Source of the DNA: Urechis unicinctus
Lineage: Eukaryota; Annelida; Polychaeta; Xenopneusta; Urechidae
Assembly: GCA_034190875.2 (NCBI GenBank)
Contig: CM067344.1
Coordinates: 17,197,625 to 17,261,624, forward strand
Direction of reading: 5' to 3'
Length of the DNA: 64,000 nucleotides
The notes under the pieces were generated by a model. The model searched no databases. It was given only the letters and a program-made list of their open reading frames with translations, and was not told the DNA's origin. The translations under genes were made by a program, and so were the position numbers. Below, in pieces: positions 38,524 to 51,900 of the stretch (positions are counted from its first letter, which is position 1; the number at the start of each line of letters is the position of its first letter).

Positions 38524-41440
38524 TTGTTACTTTTAGGATCGGAAGTTGGAGCTGTTCAGTATAATGTTGTTCAATATTGTTACTAAATTCCCTTTAGATT
38601 ATGATAATGCTGATAATGATGCCGATGAGAAAGATGGTAAATAAATAAATTCTATTTTGCCATAACGACGATGTTTATAATGTAGACTGTGATGATGATT
38701 TCCATGACGATAAGCGCGGGTCATATTAACAAAAGCTCAGTATGGGCAATTACAAGGCGCCATACAGGGAAATGAACCGCTGTTTGGCATGCATTCCATA
38801 ATTGTTGGAGGAAATAACTGTTGATACGTAATCATTCAGGTTAAGTAGCTTTTGAGAGGTTAATGTGATAATGCTGACAGCAGCCAGCGTAAAAGAGTTA
38901 CTTATTTCGCCGTGATATCGAAGTGCCGTAGCCATCCAACGTGATTAACAATCGAACGTGTGTGAACATATGATCATCAGCATTTCATTCGACCAAAATA
39001 ATTCGTCAGGGAATGACTCGTTAAAGAGTTGGCCGTTAATACCACGTAAGAGTAATTGACATTTGTTCCTTACCCATGATATGCATGACACAAATATTAT
39101 GCAAATATGCCAATCATCATTACAATGAATGGATATATAACGCATTGACGTTGAAATGTTGTTGGCGAAAACTATAAATGAATTAACATTTCCAAATATC
39201 CAAAAACGCAGAAAGAGTTTTCCGAATTTAAGCATTAAATGTCTCCATGCATACCGGGTCAATTTATCCTCTGTAAAGCATCGACGGTAAGAGCCTAGAA
39301 TAAAAAAGTATTGTACGATACACTACATTAGTTGAATTTGAAGCATGTATCCAAGGCATTGAATATCTGGTCAGGAACAGAAGAGAGTTGGATTAAATTG
39401 ATGATTTGCATGTGTACCCTCGATTTCAATATCCTTTTATTGGCAACTTATAGGTTTTTAATTAATTCTTAATATTCAGTTGTCACAGCAAACAAAAATA
39501 TCCGTTACAGGGGCATAGGATCTTTCCCATACATAAAGACCGTTAAGAAACACGAAATCAAGTGCGATTGACATCCCCGTCCTCGTCTCGTTGTAAATAC
39601 AACGCCGTGATGTATACATTCACGTTCTTCCTAGAATCGATTATATTTGATGCAATTTCAGGTTTCTTTGTTTGCATGTACAGTGTATTTTATACTGAGT
39701 ACATGGAACATCATTAATCCCGATGACTCCTAAGTATTTCAGCGGCAGAACTTAGTGTTGCCAAGTCAGCTTTTTCCAATTATTTCCGAAAATGTCATCA
39801 TCATTGACATTGCAATCTTTGAAATTATCGAATATGATTTTGATAATGGTATCAACGGCAGCATTTTTTCACTTTCATGAAAGCGTTCTCATAAAGTCTC
39901 ACGTCTTCGTCAACATTGCAGAGGTAAACTTAGATCGTTCTTAACGCAATGATTTTCTCCAAATGCCAGATGAAAATATGTGTCAGACTGATGCTGGTTA
40001 GATTGGTGAGGCGATGGTATGAAATTCTCTTGGCGTGGCGGTTACATAAATTACTATGTGGTGGAACGATGAAGTAGGTGTTAACGTGATAGGTGTAGAT
40101 GTGGATTTGGTCAGTTCAGAGAACCATTCGGTGGCGTCCATGAACCATACCGGGTCTGTTTAATTATACTTTAGCCATTAGTAAGACCACCATAGAAAGT
40201 CTAAAGTTGATAAATCGTTGCCTCTGAATTTGAATTGTAATGAATGTTCACTTGGGCTGTACATAATGTGAGGTACTACACTCACCTTAGGCTTCAATGT
40301 GCCAGCGTTGGTATGTCTCACAGAATGTGCACAGCTTTTAAGAGTGAAGATCAAATCAATTATTCAAGATCTGATTCGGGGTCAATGTAAGCTTCGAACG
40401 ACACCAATAGCTAAATCGTCTAGTCACTGTCGTTATATCCCCAAGGGGCTGCACATTTATGCGAGAAAATGGCTAAATCACCAGCTGCTGAGGATAGACT
40501 CGAAGCTAAATGCATTTAGATTATCGATCCTAAACATCATCAGGACGAACGAACTGCGGCAGAACTAGGATGATCTATCGGATCAGGTAAATTCGTTTCT
40601 ATAGATTATCACATGTTTGTTTCCTAACTAATTAAGTCATGCATGGTTTAATCTTAGCGCGCAGTCCTCCCATGCTCCGCCCGTAATTGCGTTTTCCGTT
40701 CTCACTAAGCACTATGATATAGTTTTCCATAATTATTAATTTTAAAAAAAAGCATTTAGAAACGTTTATTTAGAATAAATAGTTCTTTAGTTTTATGTGA
40801 CATAAGTTACCATACTTTTACTTGAAATATTTAATTTAAATATTCCTCATATGTTATACTCATTCTCCCTCAATGTGTGCATTTATGCGCCCCAGATAGT
40901 AAACAAATTCGGTTTATTACCCATTGAAGCAAAACGATGGACTTTTACGTCGCTTTCAACAATGAGTGGATGAACATGATTGAGATGCTTGGACAGCTCC
41001 CCTTAAGTGCCAGCGTCTACTTAGCGCAATCCCCGTGCCCAAATTGATCCGCAAAATCCATGCCACGTAAACGAAGGTATGACACTGCAACATCGTTGCA
41101 TTCCCTTTCAGAGTAGAAACATGAGCACCTGAGTCATGAGCAACCAGTCAGTTTTTCACACCTTTGTATAGAACCCACAACCAGTGGGTCTAAAAAGTAG
41201 ACAGCTGACAACTACGCCATAGAAGCTGACCTAACCATTGAACCAAGAATACCGAAATAAATTCGCATATGAGACATGATGTAACTGGACCAGTACATTA
41301 CATGCCATATGTTGTCAAGTAATGACTAGTTCTATATTAAGGTTGATCATATCGCACTAATATCACTACATAAAGAGTATTTACGGGTATCACCCACTGA
41401 GCGTCAGTGTGACTATTGAAAATCATTTTGATCAGTGAGG
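38465..41440. repeat. Tandem core copy 2 (2,976 bp)
   Basis: The middle copy. Its first ~1.7 kb matches copy 3 with no difference that I found. Its last ~1 kb matches copy 1 apart from homopolymer length. The two patterns overlap and alternate between about 40190 and 40740. Only one private change was noted (an extra A in GGTCTAAAAAG near 41192). This is the mosaic expected of an unequal-crossover product, or of an assembly-graph loop. Confidence 0.97.
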
Positions 41441-41851
41441 TGAACAAACATTAGTAAGAGTCGAAATGCGTGAGATGATTGGTTCAAAATGTTCACACCA
41501 AGATTAAAGACATCTGGATATGATGTCATTTTTACACTGACCCGCATGAACTTTTCTTTCCGTTATCAACAATCAAATAGCCATGACGTTATCATTATAT
41601 CAATATATTAGATACATGTAAAATGAAGGTTGCCACAGACGGCGCTATGAATTATAAGCATTTGTTTTGAGCATTTTCAATGCAGGCGAGGGATGATCGT
41701 TTTTTTTCATCATAATTTGCTGTAGGCAAACCAATATCACAATGTCTTTTTTACAATATACATTTTTACATAACACATATTGATAGCATAGATATTTATC
41801 ATTACGATGATCTCCAATCAATCAACATACACAACTTGCCTCACATAGAAA
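41441..41851. repeat. 411-bp intercore spacer 2
   Basis: By eye it is an identical duplicate of 38054-38464, between cores 2 and 3. The lack of differences indicates very recent duplication or homogenisation. Confidence 0.95.
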
Positions 41852-41910
41852 CTGTCAGAATTTGAGCCTCTAGCATTGCAGGCAAACTAGCTACTCCTGA
41901 GCCAGTTCCC
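41852..41910 (-). pseudogene. tRNA-Cys-like sequence, copy 3
   Basis: Identical to the copy in core 2, with the A box at 41904-41893 and the B box at 41868-41858. Degenerate and not a functional tRNA. Confidence 0.5.
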
Positions 41911-44446
41911 TTGTTACTTTTAGGATCGGAAGTTGGAGCTGTTCAGTATAATGTTGTTCAATATTGTTACTAAATTCCCTTTAGATTATGATAATGCTGA
42001 TAATGATGCCGATGAGAAAGATGGTAAATAAATAAATTCTATTTTGCCATAACGACGATGTTTATAATGTAGACTGTGATGATGATTTCCATGACGATAA
42101 GCGCGGGTCATATTAACAAAAGCTCAGTATGGGCAATTACAAGGCGCCATACAGGGAAATGAACCGCTGTTTGGCATGCATTCCATAATTGTTGGAGGAA
42201 ATAACTGTTGATACGTAATCATTCAGGTTAAGTAGCTTTTGAGAGGTTAATGTGATAATGCTGACAGCAGCCAGCGTAAAAGAGTTACTTATTTCGCCGT
42301 GATATCGAAGTGCCGTAGCCATCCAACGTGATTAACAATCGAACGTGTGTGAACATATGATCATCAGCATTTCATTCGACCAAAATAATTCGTCAGGGAA
42401 TGACTCGTTAAAGAGTTGGCCGTTAATACCACGTAAGAGTAATTGACATTTGTTCCTTACCCATGATATGCATGACACAAATATTATGCAAATATGCCAA
42501 TCATCATTACAATGAATGGATATATAACGCATTGACGTTGAAATGTTGTTGGCGAAAACTATAAATGAATTAACATTTCCAAATATCCAAAAACGCAGAA
42601 AGAGTTTTCCGAATTTAAGCATTAAATGTCTCCATGCATACCGGGTCAATTTATCCTCTGTAAAGCATCGACGGTAAGAGCCTAGAATAAAAAAGTATTG
42701 TACGATACACTACATTAGTTGAATTTGAAGCATGTATCCAAGGCATTGAATATCTGGTCAGGAACAGAAGAGAGTTGGATTAAATTGATGATTTGCATGT
42801 GTACCCTCGATTTCAATATCCTTTTATTGGCAACTTATAGGTTTTTAATTAATTCTTAATATTCAGTTGTCACAGCAAACAAAAATATCCGTTACAGGGG
42901 CATAGGATCTTTCCCATACATAAAGACCGTTAAGAAACACGAAATCAAGTGCGATTGACATCCCCGTCCTCGTCTCGTTGTAAATACAACGCCGTGATGT
43001 ATACATTCACGTTCTTCCTAGAATCGATTATATTTGATGCAATTTCAGGTTTCTTTGTTTGCATGTACAGTGTATTTTATACTGAGTACATGGAACATCA
43101 TTAATCCCGATGACTCCTAAGTATTTCAGCGGCAGAACTTAGTGTTGCCAAGTCAGCTTTTTCCAATTATTTCCGAAAATGTCATCATCATTGACATTGC
43201 AATCTTTGAAATTATCGAATATGATTTTGATAATGGTATCAACGGCAGCATTTTTTCACTTTCATGAAAGCGTTCTCATAAAGTCTCACGTCTTCGTCAA
43301 CATTGCAGAGGTAAACTTAGATCGTTCTTAACGCAATGATTTTCTCCAAATGCCAGATGAAAATATGTGTCAGACTGATGCTGGTTAGATTGGTGAGGCG
43401 ATGGTATGAAATTCTCTTGGCGTGGCGGTTACATAAATTACTATGTGGTGGAACGATGAAGTAGGTGTTAACGTGATAGGTGTAGATGTGGATTTGGTCA
43501 GTTCAGAGAACCATTCGGTGGCGTCCATGAACCATACCGGGTCTGTTTAATTATACTTTAGCCATTAGTAAGACCACCAGAGAAAGTCTAAAATTGATAA
43601 ATCGTTGCCTCTGAATTTGAATTGTAATGAATGTTCACTTGGGCTGTACATAATGTGAGGTACTACACTCACCTTAGGCTTCAATGTGCCAGCGTTGGTA
43701 TGTCTCACAGAATGTGCACAGCTTTTAAGAGTGAAGATCAAATCAATTATTCAAGATCTGATTCGGGGTCAATGTAAGCTTCGAACGACACCAATAGCTA
43801 AATCGTCTAGTCACTGTCGTTATATCCCCAAGGGGCTGCACAATAATGCGAGAAAATGGCTAAATCACCAGCTGCTGAGGATAGACTCGAAGCTAAATGC
43901 ATTTAGATTATCGATCCTAAACATCATCAGGACGAACGAACTGCGGCAGAACTAGGATGATCTATCGGATCAGGTAAATTCGTTTCTATAGATTATCACA
44001 TGTTTGTTTCCTAACTAATTAAGTCATGCATGGTTTAATCTTAGCGCGCAGTCCTCCCATGCTCCGCCCGTAATTGCGTTTTCCGTTCTCACTAAGCACT
44101 ATGATATAGTTTTCCATAATTATTAATTTTAAAAAAAAGCATTTAGAAACGTTTATTTAGAATAAATAGTTCTTTAGTTTTATGTGACATAAGTTACCAT
44201 ACTTTTACTTGAAATATTTAATTTGAATATTCCTCATATGTTATACTCATTCTCCCTCAATGTGTGCATTTATGCACACCAGATAGTAAACAAATTCGGT
44301 TTATTACCCATTGAAGCAAAACGATGGACTTTTACGTCGCTTTCAACAATGAGTGGATGAACATGATTGAGATGCTTGGACAGCTCCCCTTAAGTGCCAG
44401 CGTCTACTTAGCGCAATCCCCGTGCCCAAATTGATCCGCAAAATCC

Positions 44447-44647
44447 ATGCCACGTAAACGAAGGTCTGACACTGCAACATCATTGTATTCCCTTTCAGAG
44501 AAGAAACATGAGCATCTGAGTCATGAGCAACCAGTCAGTTTTTCACACCTTTGTATAGAACCCACAACCAGTGGGTATAAAAATGAGACAGCTGACAACT
44601 ACGCCATAGAAACTGACCAAACCATTGAACCAAGAATACCGAAATAA
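44447..44647 (+). CDS. 66-codon ORF intact only in core 3 (doubtful)
   Basis: It starts MPRKRRSDTATS, a basic N-terminus, and ends IEPRIPK before a stop. The same frame in core 2 is interrupted by two TAG stops, at the positions of SEKKHE and YKNETA. Core 1 has the first stop plus a 1-base deletion. Copy 3 may keep an ancestral short coding exon that decayed in the other lineage, or the open frame may be chance. No family was recognised and no splice-linked partner was found. Confidence 0.15.
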   Translation: MPRKRRSDTATSLYSLSEKKHEHLSHEQPVSFSHLCIEPTTSGYKNETADNYAIETDQTIEPRIPK

Positions 44648-45798
44648 ATTCGCATATGAGACATGATGTAACTGGACCAGTACATTACATGCCATATGTT
44701 GTCAAGTAATGACTAGTTCTATATTAAGGTTGATCATATCGCACTAATATAACTACATCAAGAGTATTTACGGGTATCACCCACTGAGCGTCAGTGTGAC
44801 TATTGAAAATCATTTTGATCAGTGAGGACAATAATCCAGATATACGGGATTTTAGATTTTTACATTTTTAATGACCTTGACCGTTTTAAAAAATTTGCGA
44901 CTTTTATCGACTGCCAAAAAACAAACAAACTGAACTGATCAAGATAAAGCATTAGCCAATTTAACAATTCTATAAATGGTAAAACAAGAAGTCAATTAAA
45001 GACACTTACAAGCTAAAATAGTCTCAAACTGTCTGCTACAATCAGATGATGGCAGTTTGGGTGAGATTTGCAGCTAAAATATCCGATTAAGTCAAAACCA
45101 ATTATCACGGAGAGCATCCTATGTTGTTCGGGTATTTTGGTGGACATGTATTGCACGAGCTTATCTTGGTAGTGTAATCCTGGTAAACATAATAAGGTGC
45201 TGTTTCTATGCGGCCGTTTAAAGATGTTTCCATAATCTGTTAATATCTACGCTTTGGCCTCTGCTCACAAAAAAATAATAAACGTACAATATATTGCATG
45301 CTTAAGTATGGAAAGAGAAGCCTTTTTACTGCCTGACCGTGGTGGCAACACAGGTAAACATTATGCCAAATCTGCGAGAGGCCCCATCGATCGATGTCTC
45401 TTAGACGTTGCCAGGGCGTCAGGTTCTCTGTTTCCTGATTGGCTGCCAGCCGACACTACTTACGCTTGATCAATCGTCATCATTTTCCTCTTTTATTTCA
45501 TCCATCTATTTTACTTAGGATTGATTACGTACATGAGAACTAAGAAAAACCGAATCGGAATGATTTGTGTGATGCATTGCAAAATATATCCTATCCATCA
45601 TCGACAGTAAGCGATCATAAACCTGTCGGTTGACGACGACAGGTAAATAGAACCTCATTCGTTGCATTAAACATGGATAGGTGTGAATAGATTCTCCAAA
45701 ACATCAACAGACATTGATGTGTACTGCTACACGTGTTTAATCTTAATATGCTACTTGATCGGCTAGCTAATAAAATCTTTCAAGTCTCCTCGTTGAGC

Positions 45799-45931
45799 CA
45801 GGATTAACTGCTCAGGTGAAAATCATGTAGTGATTCTATACAGTCGATCACCAATACCACGATCTGATTCTTCTTTTCACGGGCTCTTCTGTATTAAGAC
45901 AACATGATTTTCACCTGAGCAGGTAATCCTG
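45799..45931. mobile_element. 133-bp foldback / MITE-like inverted repeat
   Basis: Arms of 30 bases (45799-45828 and 45902-45931), starting CAGGATTAACTGCTCAGGTG, are inverted copies with one mismatch and enclose 73 bases. The size and terminal inverted repeats suit a tiny non-autonomous DNA element or a stable hairpin. No target-site duplication is visible beside the arms, so mobile origin is an inference. Confidence 0.45.
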
Positions 45932-46053
45932 AAAACTATTTGCTGCGGCATCCATCAGCAGCCAAGACCATGGTGGCTATGTTGCAAAATGTTTTTGACT
46001 TTCAGACGTCAGTCCAGGAGAGTTTTTGGCAATATGGATTGACACATAGATAA
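45919..46053 (+). pseudogene. 44-codon coding-like remnant, unknown family
   Basis: The frame after a TGA at 45916 reads AGNPENYLLRHPSAAK, then MVAMLQNVFDFQTSVQE and SFWQYGLTHR before TAA. Its amphipathic pattern looks more like real protein than its neighbours. There is no ATG near the start, and CTTTCAG near 46006 could be a splice acceptor. I do not recognise the family. It may be a decayed exon or chance, and it begins inside the right arm of the foldback. Confidence 0.15.
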
Positions 46054-48522
46054 GAAAACTCTGACTCAGCGGGAATTTGAAGAATGCCAACTTAGGTTGC
46101 TACCTAGGCCGTATGTGAAGTTGAAGCTGCATCTTTGTTTGCATTAAAAATCTCAAACTATATGACATATTAGTATAGGGGGAATGCAACAACAAACAAT
46201 AGCTAAGCATTGTTGAAGCAAGATTTGTACAGCAACTGATAATAAGTAAGTAATTTGATGAACCATTACAGCTTTTGCAGTCATTCACGTTCGAGGAAAT
46301 TCGGTTCCAGCTGAGAGAAACATTGTTAATATGAGCCGAAATGAACACGTTGATAATTTCGCGATTTATAACGCTTGACCACGTCTCTAAAATAGCGATT
46401 TAGGCATATACTATAAGCATGACTATAAAAAATGTGGAACCTTTCAAGAAGATTGCCACTGACACCGGCGATTGAAGTTCGGTAGATAGGCATCAAAGCG
46501 ACATGACACAGCGCGTTGACGAGGGGCGGGGGCTTCTACAGTAGCTTGGAAAGCACTTGAAATACAGCAAGAAGACGCGTTGCAGTCGATGTCATTTTGC
46601 ATTTTCATTTCACCAGATCAACGACCAGATGCAATTCATTTTGATGCACTTCGGAATTGACATCTAATTTGATTTTGTAATGTCATTATGGAATGTGATC
46701 TGTTGAAACGTGAAACACGTATTTCTAAATATAACTGTGGTAATGAAATATGGTTTGCAATAACATTTGACCGAAAGACCCCTTTTCGCACCAATGACAC
46801 ACACCAATTCTGGTTGCTGCATCCAGACCATGATATGTACCTATGTACCTAACTAAAGCGTCACTTGATGGGGTTAAAGGGGTTCAATAGCGTGGTCACT
46901 CCTGACACCTTCTGCAAGGCAATCATGCCTTCGCATTCTTCTTCTTCTCGCCCAGTGATGCATAGAGCGGATACTGCTGAGTGTCATAACGGCACCAAGG
47001 CGGAGTCGTAGAGAGTTGTGCAACCGTGTCAACCTCGATATATGGGTGGATATATAACCTGTCCCTACCATATCTACAATTTTCAGACAATGTAGCTGTC
47101 ATGAAGAGAATTGGGGTGTTTGTCACGGTATACTTGTGGTCTTATAGTACCTACTAAAAAGGATCAAACTATTTTAGTATTAGGTTATTTTTACTGTATA
47201 TTGACTTGTTTATGAGACAATGTAGGATATTGCTTGTCATTAGTGAAACCTCGTTAGCCTTACTTGGACATTGAGGCTAAGTACGTCTGTTCGGCTGACC
47301 GATTCATGCTCGGAGCCCCAGTGGTTATATGGATCCACACCAGATAAACAGCCACTCATGTGTGATCCTCCGCTGGTATAACTGTCAACATCGCAAACAC
47401 TTCTTTCCCAGGATAACAAGAGAAATATCCTGATCCCATTATGTCCACAAAAGTTGTCATAAATCGACAAGCACACGGTTATTCTGCTTTTGTGCATAGT
47501 GCAGTGACCTAAGGATGTTTTTTTTTTGTTTTGTTTCCTTTCGGTGCGTGCATTAAGCTTTATTTAGCATATCAGTTTTATTCCTGTCATTTAGCCTTTC
47601 TAGTAGATAAACAGATAGTACACCTATATTTATTTTACTTGTAAAAGTAAAAATCAGTAACACCTTTTGCTGATTTAATGTTCGATAGCCGTAGCATTAA
47701 TGATTCTTTTCCACGAATTGGTGAAAAAACCATCGGTAGATACCCATCAGATACTATCCAATGAAATGTTTCTCATCCCACATAGCTAGATTCTATAGCG
47801 ATGCAAAATGCAATATCTCCGTGAGACGATGGTGTTTGATGTGACGTTTATCAAGTTCGGTCATGTATATTTATGATGCAAACATCTGGAGCCATTACCT
47901 ATTGTATGGATCAACTCAAGGTAATTCATTTTCAGATGTGTCTGGACGGTGTCCTGTAGATCGACACTCTGTCGTGATAAACGGGCGTTATTTGGAGATT
48001 TTTTTCACTGCCTTTTCTTGCCGGTTGTGTCCGTTTTCTAACGGATCTCATCCGTCGGCGATTGTTCACTGACCAGTTACTGACACTAAGCAACACGTGA
48101 GAAAATACCATTAATACTCAGTTTTAAGTCAGCTCTCATTTCACAGAAATGTGATTGAGGGTCATCGAAATTGCCTTTGTGCATATCTGCTCGACAGAAA
48201 CTCAATACTCTCTTCAGTGGACCTAATATAGAACCTCTGGATTAAATGTACGCAGACGGATCTGCTGCAAGAAGCAACCAATTATTAACAGAATGTCCCT
48301 CAATTCAACGGGCTCGATATAAAGTATTGATGAATACCTCTTAAACTTCGTCAGCGAAACTTTCCTTTTATGCTAGAGCTAGTAAAACCTAACACATAAA
48401 TTTTTGTCTGCATCTAACCATGACACAACCTTGCAAACTCAGCAGCAAGTCCATTAGCGTAATACACCTTTTGAATTTCTGTTCTGACGTAATTACACTC
48501 TCGAAATAGAAGAGCAACAACC

Positions 48523-48901
<379 letters not shown>

Positions 48902-48903
<2 letters not shown>

Positions 48904-51900
48904 CATGGCAACATCACTGGTCATTGTGGATAACTGTATATTCGTATTCTTGATTGCTGTCATGCAATAATGCAATGCATAAACGTTTGATAAGAACATG
49001 TTCTGTGTCTCAGAGAGGCCAGCGCTACATGAGCAGTATGAGTGATCAGACGTCGTGTTCCACAAAAATGTCTGCCAGTTTTTGATAATCAATTGAATAT
49101 TTCTGCCACACTCTACCCATTTAGTGAGGCATTTCGACTACAATAAACCGTCGTTATCAGATCAGATTGGCGCCCCATGCTTTAATATTTCATAGACCAC
49201 CATCGCAATCCAAAGGACGCCATCATGTATTAAACGTATAAGTAAAGGTCGGTCACATCTATAATGATGACCTTTCATGGTAGACGTAAAATATGAGAAA
49301 ATGATTATTATTATTGGCGTAATATATACTTTATAAACATATTCTTTGTGGCCGATATTTAGTTTTGAGATCATCACGAAGTGTGGTTAAAATTTCCGCC
49401 ACATGCGTTTGTTTAATTATTGAGGGCATTGCTGAGAACGAATGCGCAGTAAGCAAGTGAACAGCTAGGTCGCACATATTCTGACCACATTGGCAAGCGG
49501 ATTTACAATTATCCTAAGGTCAGGGTCAATATGAGGTGGCGGATTGTCAATTTTGTCAGTGTTATGCTAAAAGAGGTTTACCATTTTGCTTGCTTCATAT
49601 TAAGCGACATAGATTACACGTTTTGTTGACTGTCTCTGGTATTCCACAAATCGTTACGTTGTTAGCTTGGATTTTCAGAATGCCGATCTATTCCGTTATA
49701 CTTTTCATTTCCGGTGCATATTTCATTGAATGCATATAAATCAAATCGAGACGGTGTTCTTTTTGTTATGAAGACGTCATTCCGTATCGCCGTCGTGGTA
49801 CCTCAATGAAAGCATTAAAGTGTTTTTCATCATTCTAATCCGTAACCTGGAACGTCTATTTTATACAAGCTAGCTGATTGTTTTGCATCATGTAATTGAG
49901 TATTCGTCTAATCAAAGCGGAAGCTACATCAAATTAACATGACCTTTTCTCGTATGAATTTTCGGGTGAAGTCGTTTGACTGCAAGTCTCTTGCCGGATT
50001 AGTTAGATACTAAGTAAACGAGCGTAAAAGGCAGAGATCTTCGAGGGGCTGTTCTTACATTTAATTCATCCCCTGCAGAAAGAGCGCTTATAAATGTTTT
50101 CCATTTTCCCGATTGACTGTATATAAAATCATTTATAAGAATCTACTATACTGGAGCATAAGTCCGTCAGACAGGTTTTATGAACATCAGGTGTTGCTAG
50201 AGCAATAACTAATAAAGCGTTAATACATTGACAACCACTCTTAGCCTAAGATTTATTCAATTGCTTTGCATTTACAAGCCTAGCGGTAAAATGTACTAAA
50301 TCGATGCAAATACTAAAATAACGTTCAAATTCAGTATCTGATATATCAATTACTTAAGAGTAAGGATGGCAGCAAATATAGTCACACCAGTGTCTTTGCT
50401 CTAGTGCAACGACTAAGTGCATTTTCGTTTCCACTAAACATCATGATTTGCAATCGATCTGAATCAGAATGTGAGAATGAAACAAGTTGGATTATTAGGC
50501 TTCCACTGCATGCTCTTCATTATGTGTACTTTCTCATATATCAAGAGCACAACCCATTCTGAATGCTTCAATCTACTGACAATCCAGCGTCATGTCAAAT
50601 AGATTATATTCTGGTTAAAACTTTTATGTTTTTCCTTCATCTGCTATAACAACAAAACTACTAAATGGCACTGAATTTAACATGCATTATTTAATGTCAC
50701 CTGTTATTTAAGCAGTCACACGCATTTCACACTGTCACTTGCTCTAACAGTAATCGAAGTGATTTAGCAACACGTGTAGGTGGCTGCTATCATTGAACCT
50801 CACAAATTTTCCAGACATTTTCAGCTCGATAAAAGAATCAACAGACTACCACATTTGGCGATAGCCGATCAATAGAGTTTTCAACCATTAAACCTTTCAC
50901 CAATTGCTGTAACACTCGTCACCAATTCGTGCACTTTGAGAGATTCGTTCCCGGTGCCCGTTTAGTGATGATGATATAGATGGACATGAAAGCTTAAATT
51001 ATCCAAGCTGCAATGGATTTATCAGCTGCATATATAAATGGGATAAATTGACACTTACAGACTATTTCGATGATATTTTCCGTTATCATTATCGTCATCT
51101 GCCGGATTATTCATTGGAGGATACAAAGCATCCATTATATTACGAATGTTGCAGTGTAAGCTGTACACGTGAAGCAGTTTGCCGTAACAGCAATGTACCG
51201 CACCTGTAAAACACACATGGGTGAGTGTATATGTGTGAGCGACGTTTTACGCCTTGGTAGGCATCGGTTTCATCTTGGCATTGACACAAGACGTCAACGA
51301 TTTTCAGGGTGCAGTGTCGGCTGAAACCAGTTTTCAATTTATTTGCATTAAGTTCTAGGTCGTGTCTGCATACCGTTCGACATAGTGGTGTAATCTAAAT
51401 TCATTGTCTCATGACAAATTCTCCCTGATTGGTTAAAGTAGGAAAACTCCACTGGCTTCATTTATCACTAAGTGAATGCAGCACCAGCTTACTTCAAACG
51501 TAACATCAGCGAGCAGTTATTACCATAATTTATACGTATATATATATATGCACAAACAACCATTCCACAATAAGACGACTTTCATCTGAGCATACTTTTA
51601 ACATTGATCACGCACATTAATGATTACGGTCTTGAGAAAAAGGTGGGCATGGTGCATGTCTACTTAATGCTATCTGGTCTATAAACGCACTATGCATATT
51701 AACACTTGAAGAAGATAAGTATCACAGAAGTACGATCGATGACGCTGAGGTCCCACTGGGAACTATCCCATAGTAATTGCGCAATCGAGGCACATTTACA
51801 CTACCAAAAAGAGCCCATTCATCACCAATATACTAGGGATTTAAAGTTTGATTCACACAATATCGTACCTTAAGCACAACATATAATGCCGGCATTTAGA

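Larger units (their letters stand above)
41852..44827. repeat. Tandem core copy 3 (2,976 bp)
   Basis: Its first ~1.7 kb is identical to copy 2. From about 43575 onward it gains its own changes (near 43577, 43593, 43843, 44225, 44275-44278, 44467, 44482-44486, 44502, 44515, 44577-44585, 44611-44619, 44751-44759). The array ends at CAGTGAGG (44827), where copies 1 and 2 continue into the 411-bp spacer. The divergent right edge marks this as the older outer copy. Confidence 0.97.
44828..48522. other. No supported gene apart from a foldback and a weak coding remnant
   Basis: AT-rich DNA. It contains the foldback at 45799-45931 and the 44-codon candidate at 45919-46053. A frame at 45254-45469 (71 codons) and overlapping minus frames at 46874-47126 carry no reliable family signature. 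A run of Ts lies at 47519-47528. Confidence 0.45.

Noticed and set aside
46923..47140. Minus-strand frame containing ILFMTATLSEN, similar to helicase motif III
   Set aside because: A single 5-6 residue resemblance, with a stop close upstream and no Walker A, DEAD/DEAH or other helicase motif nearby. Chance is likelier.
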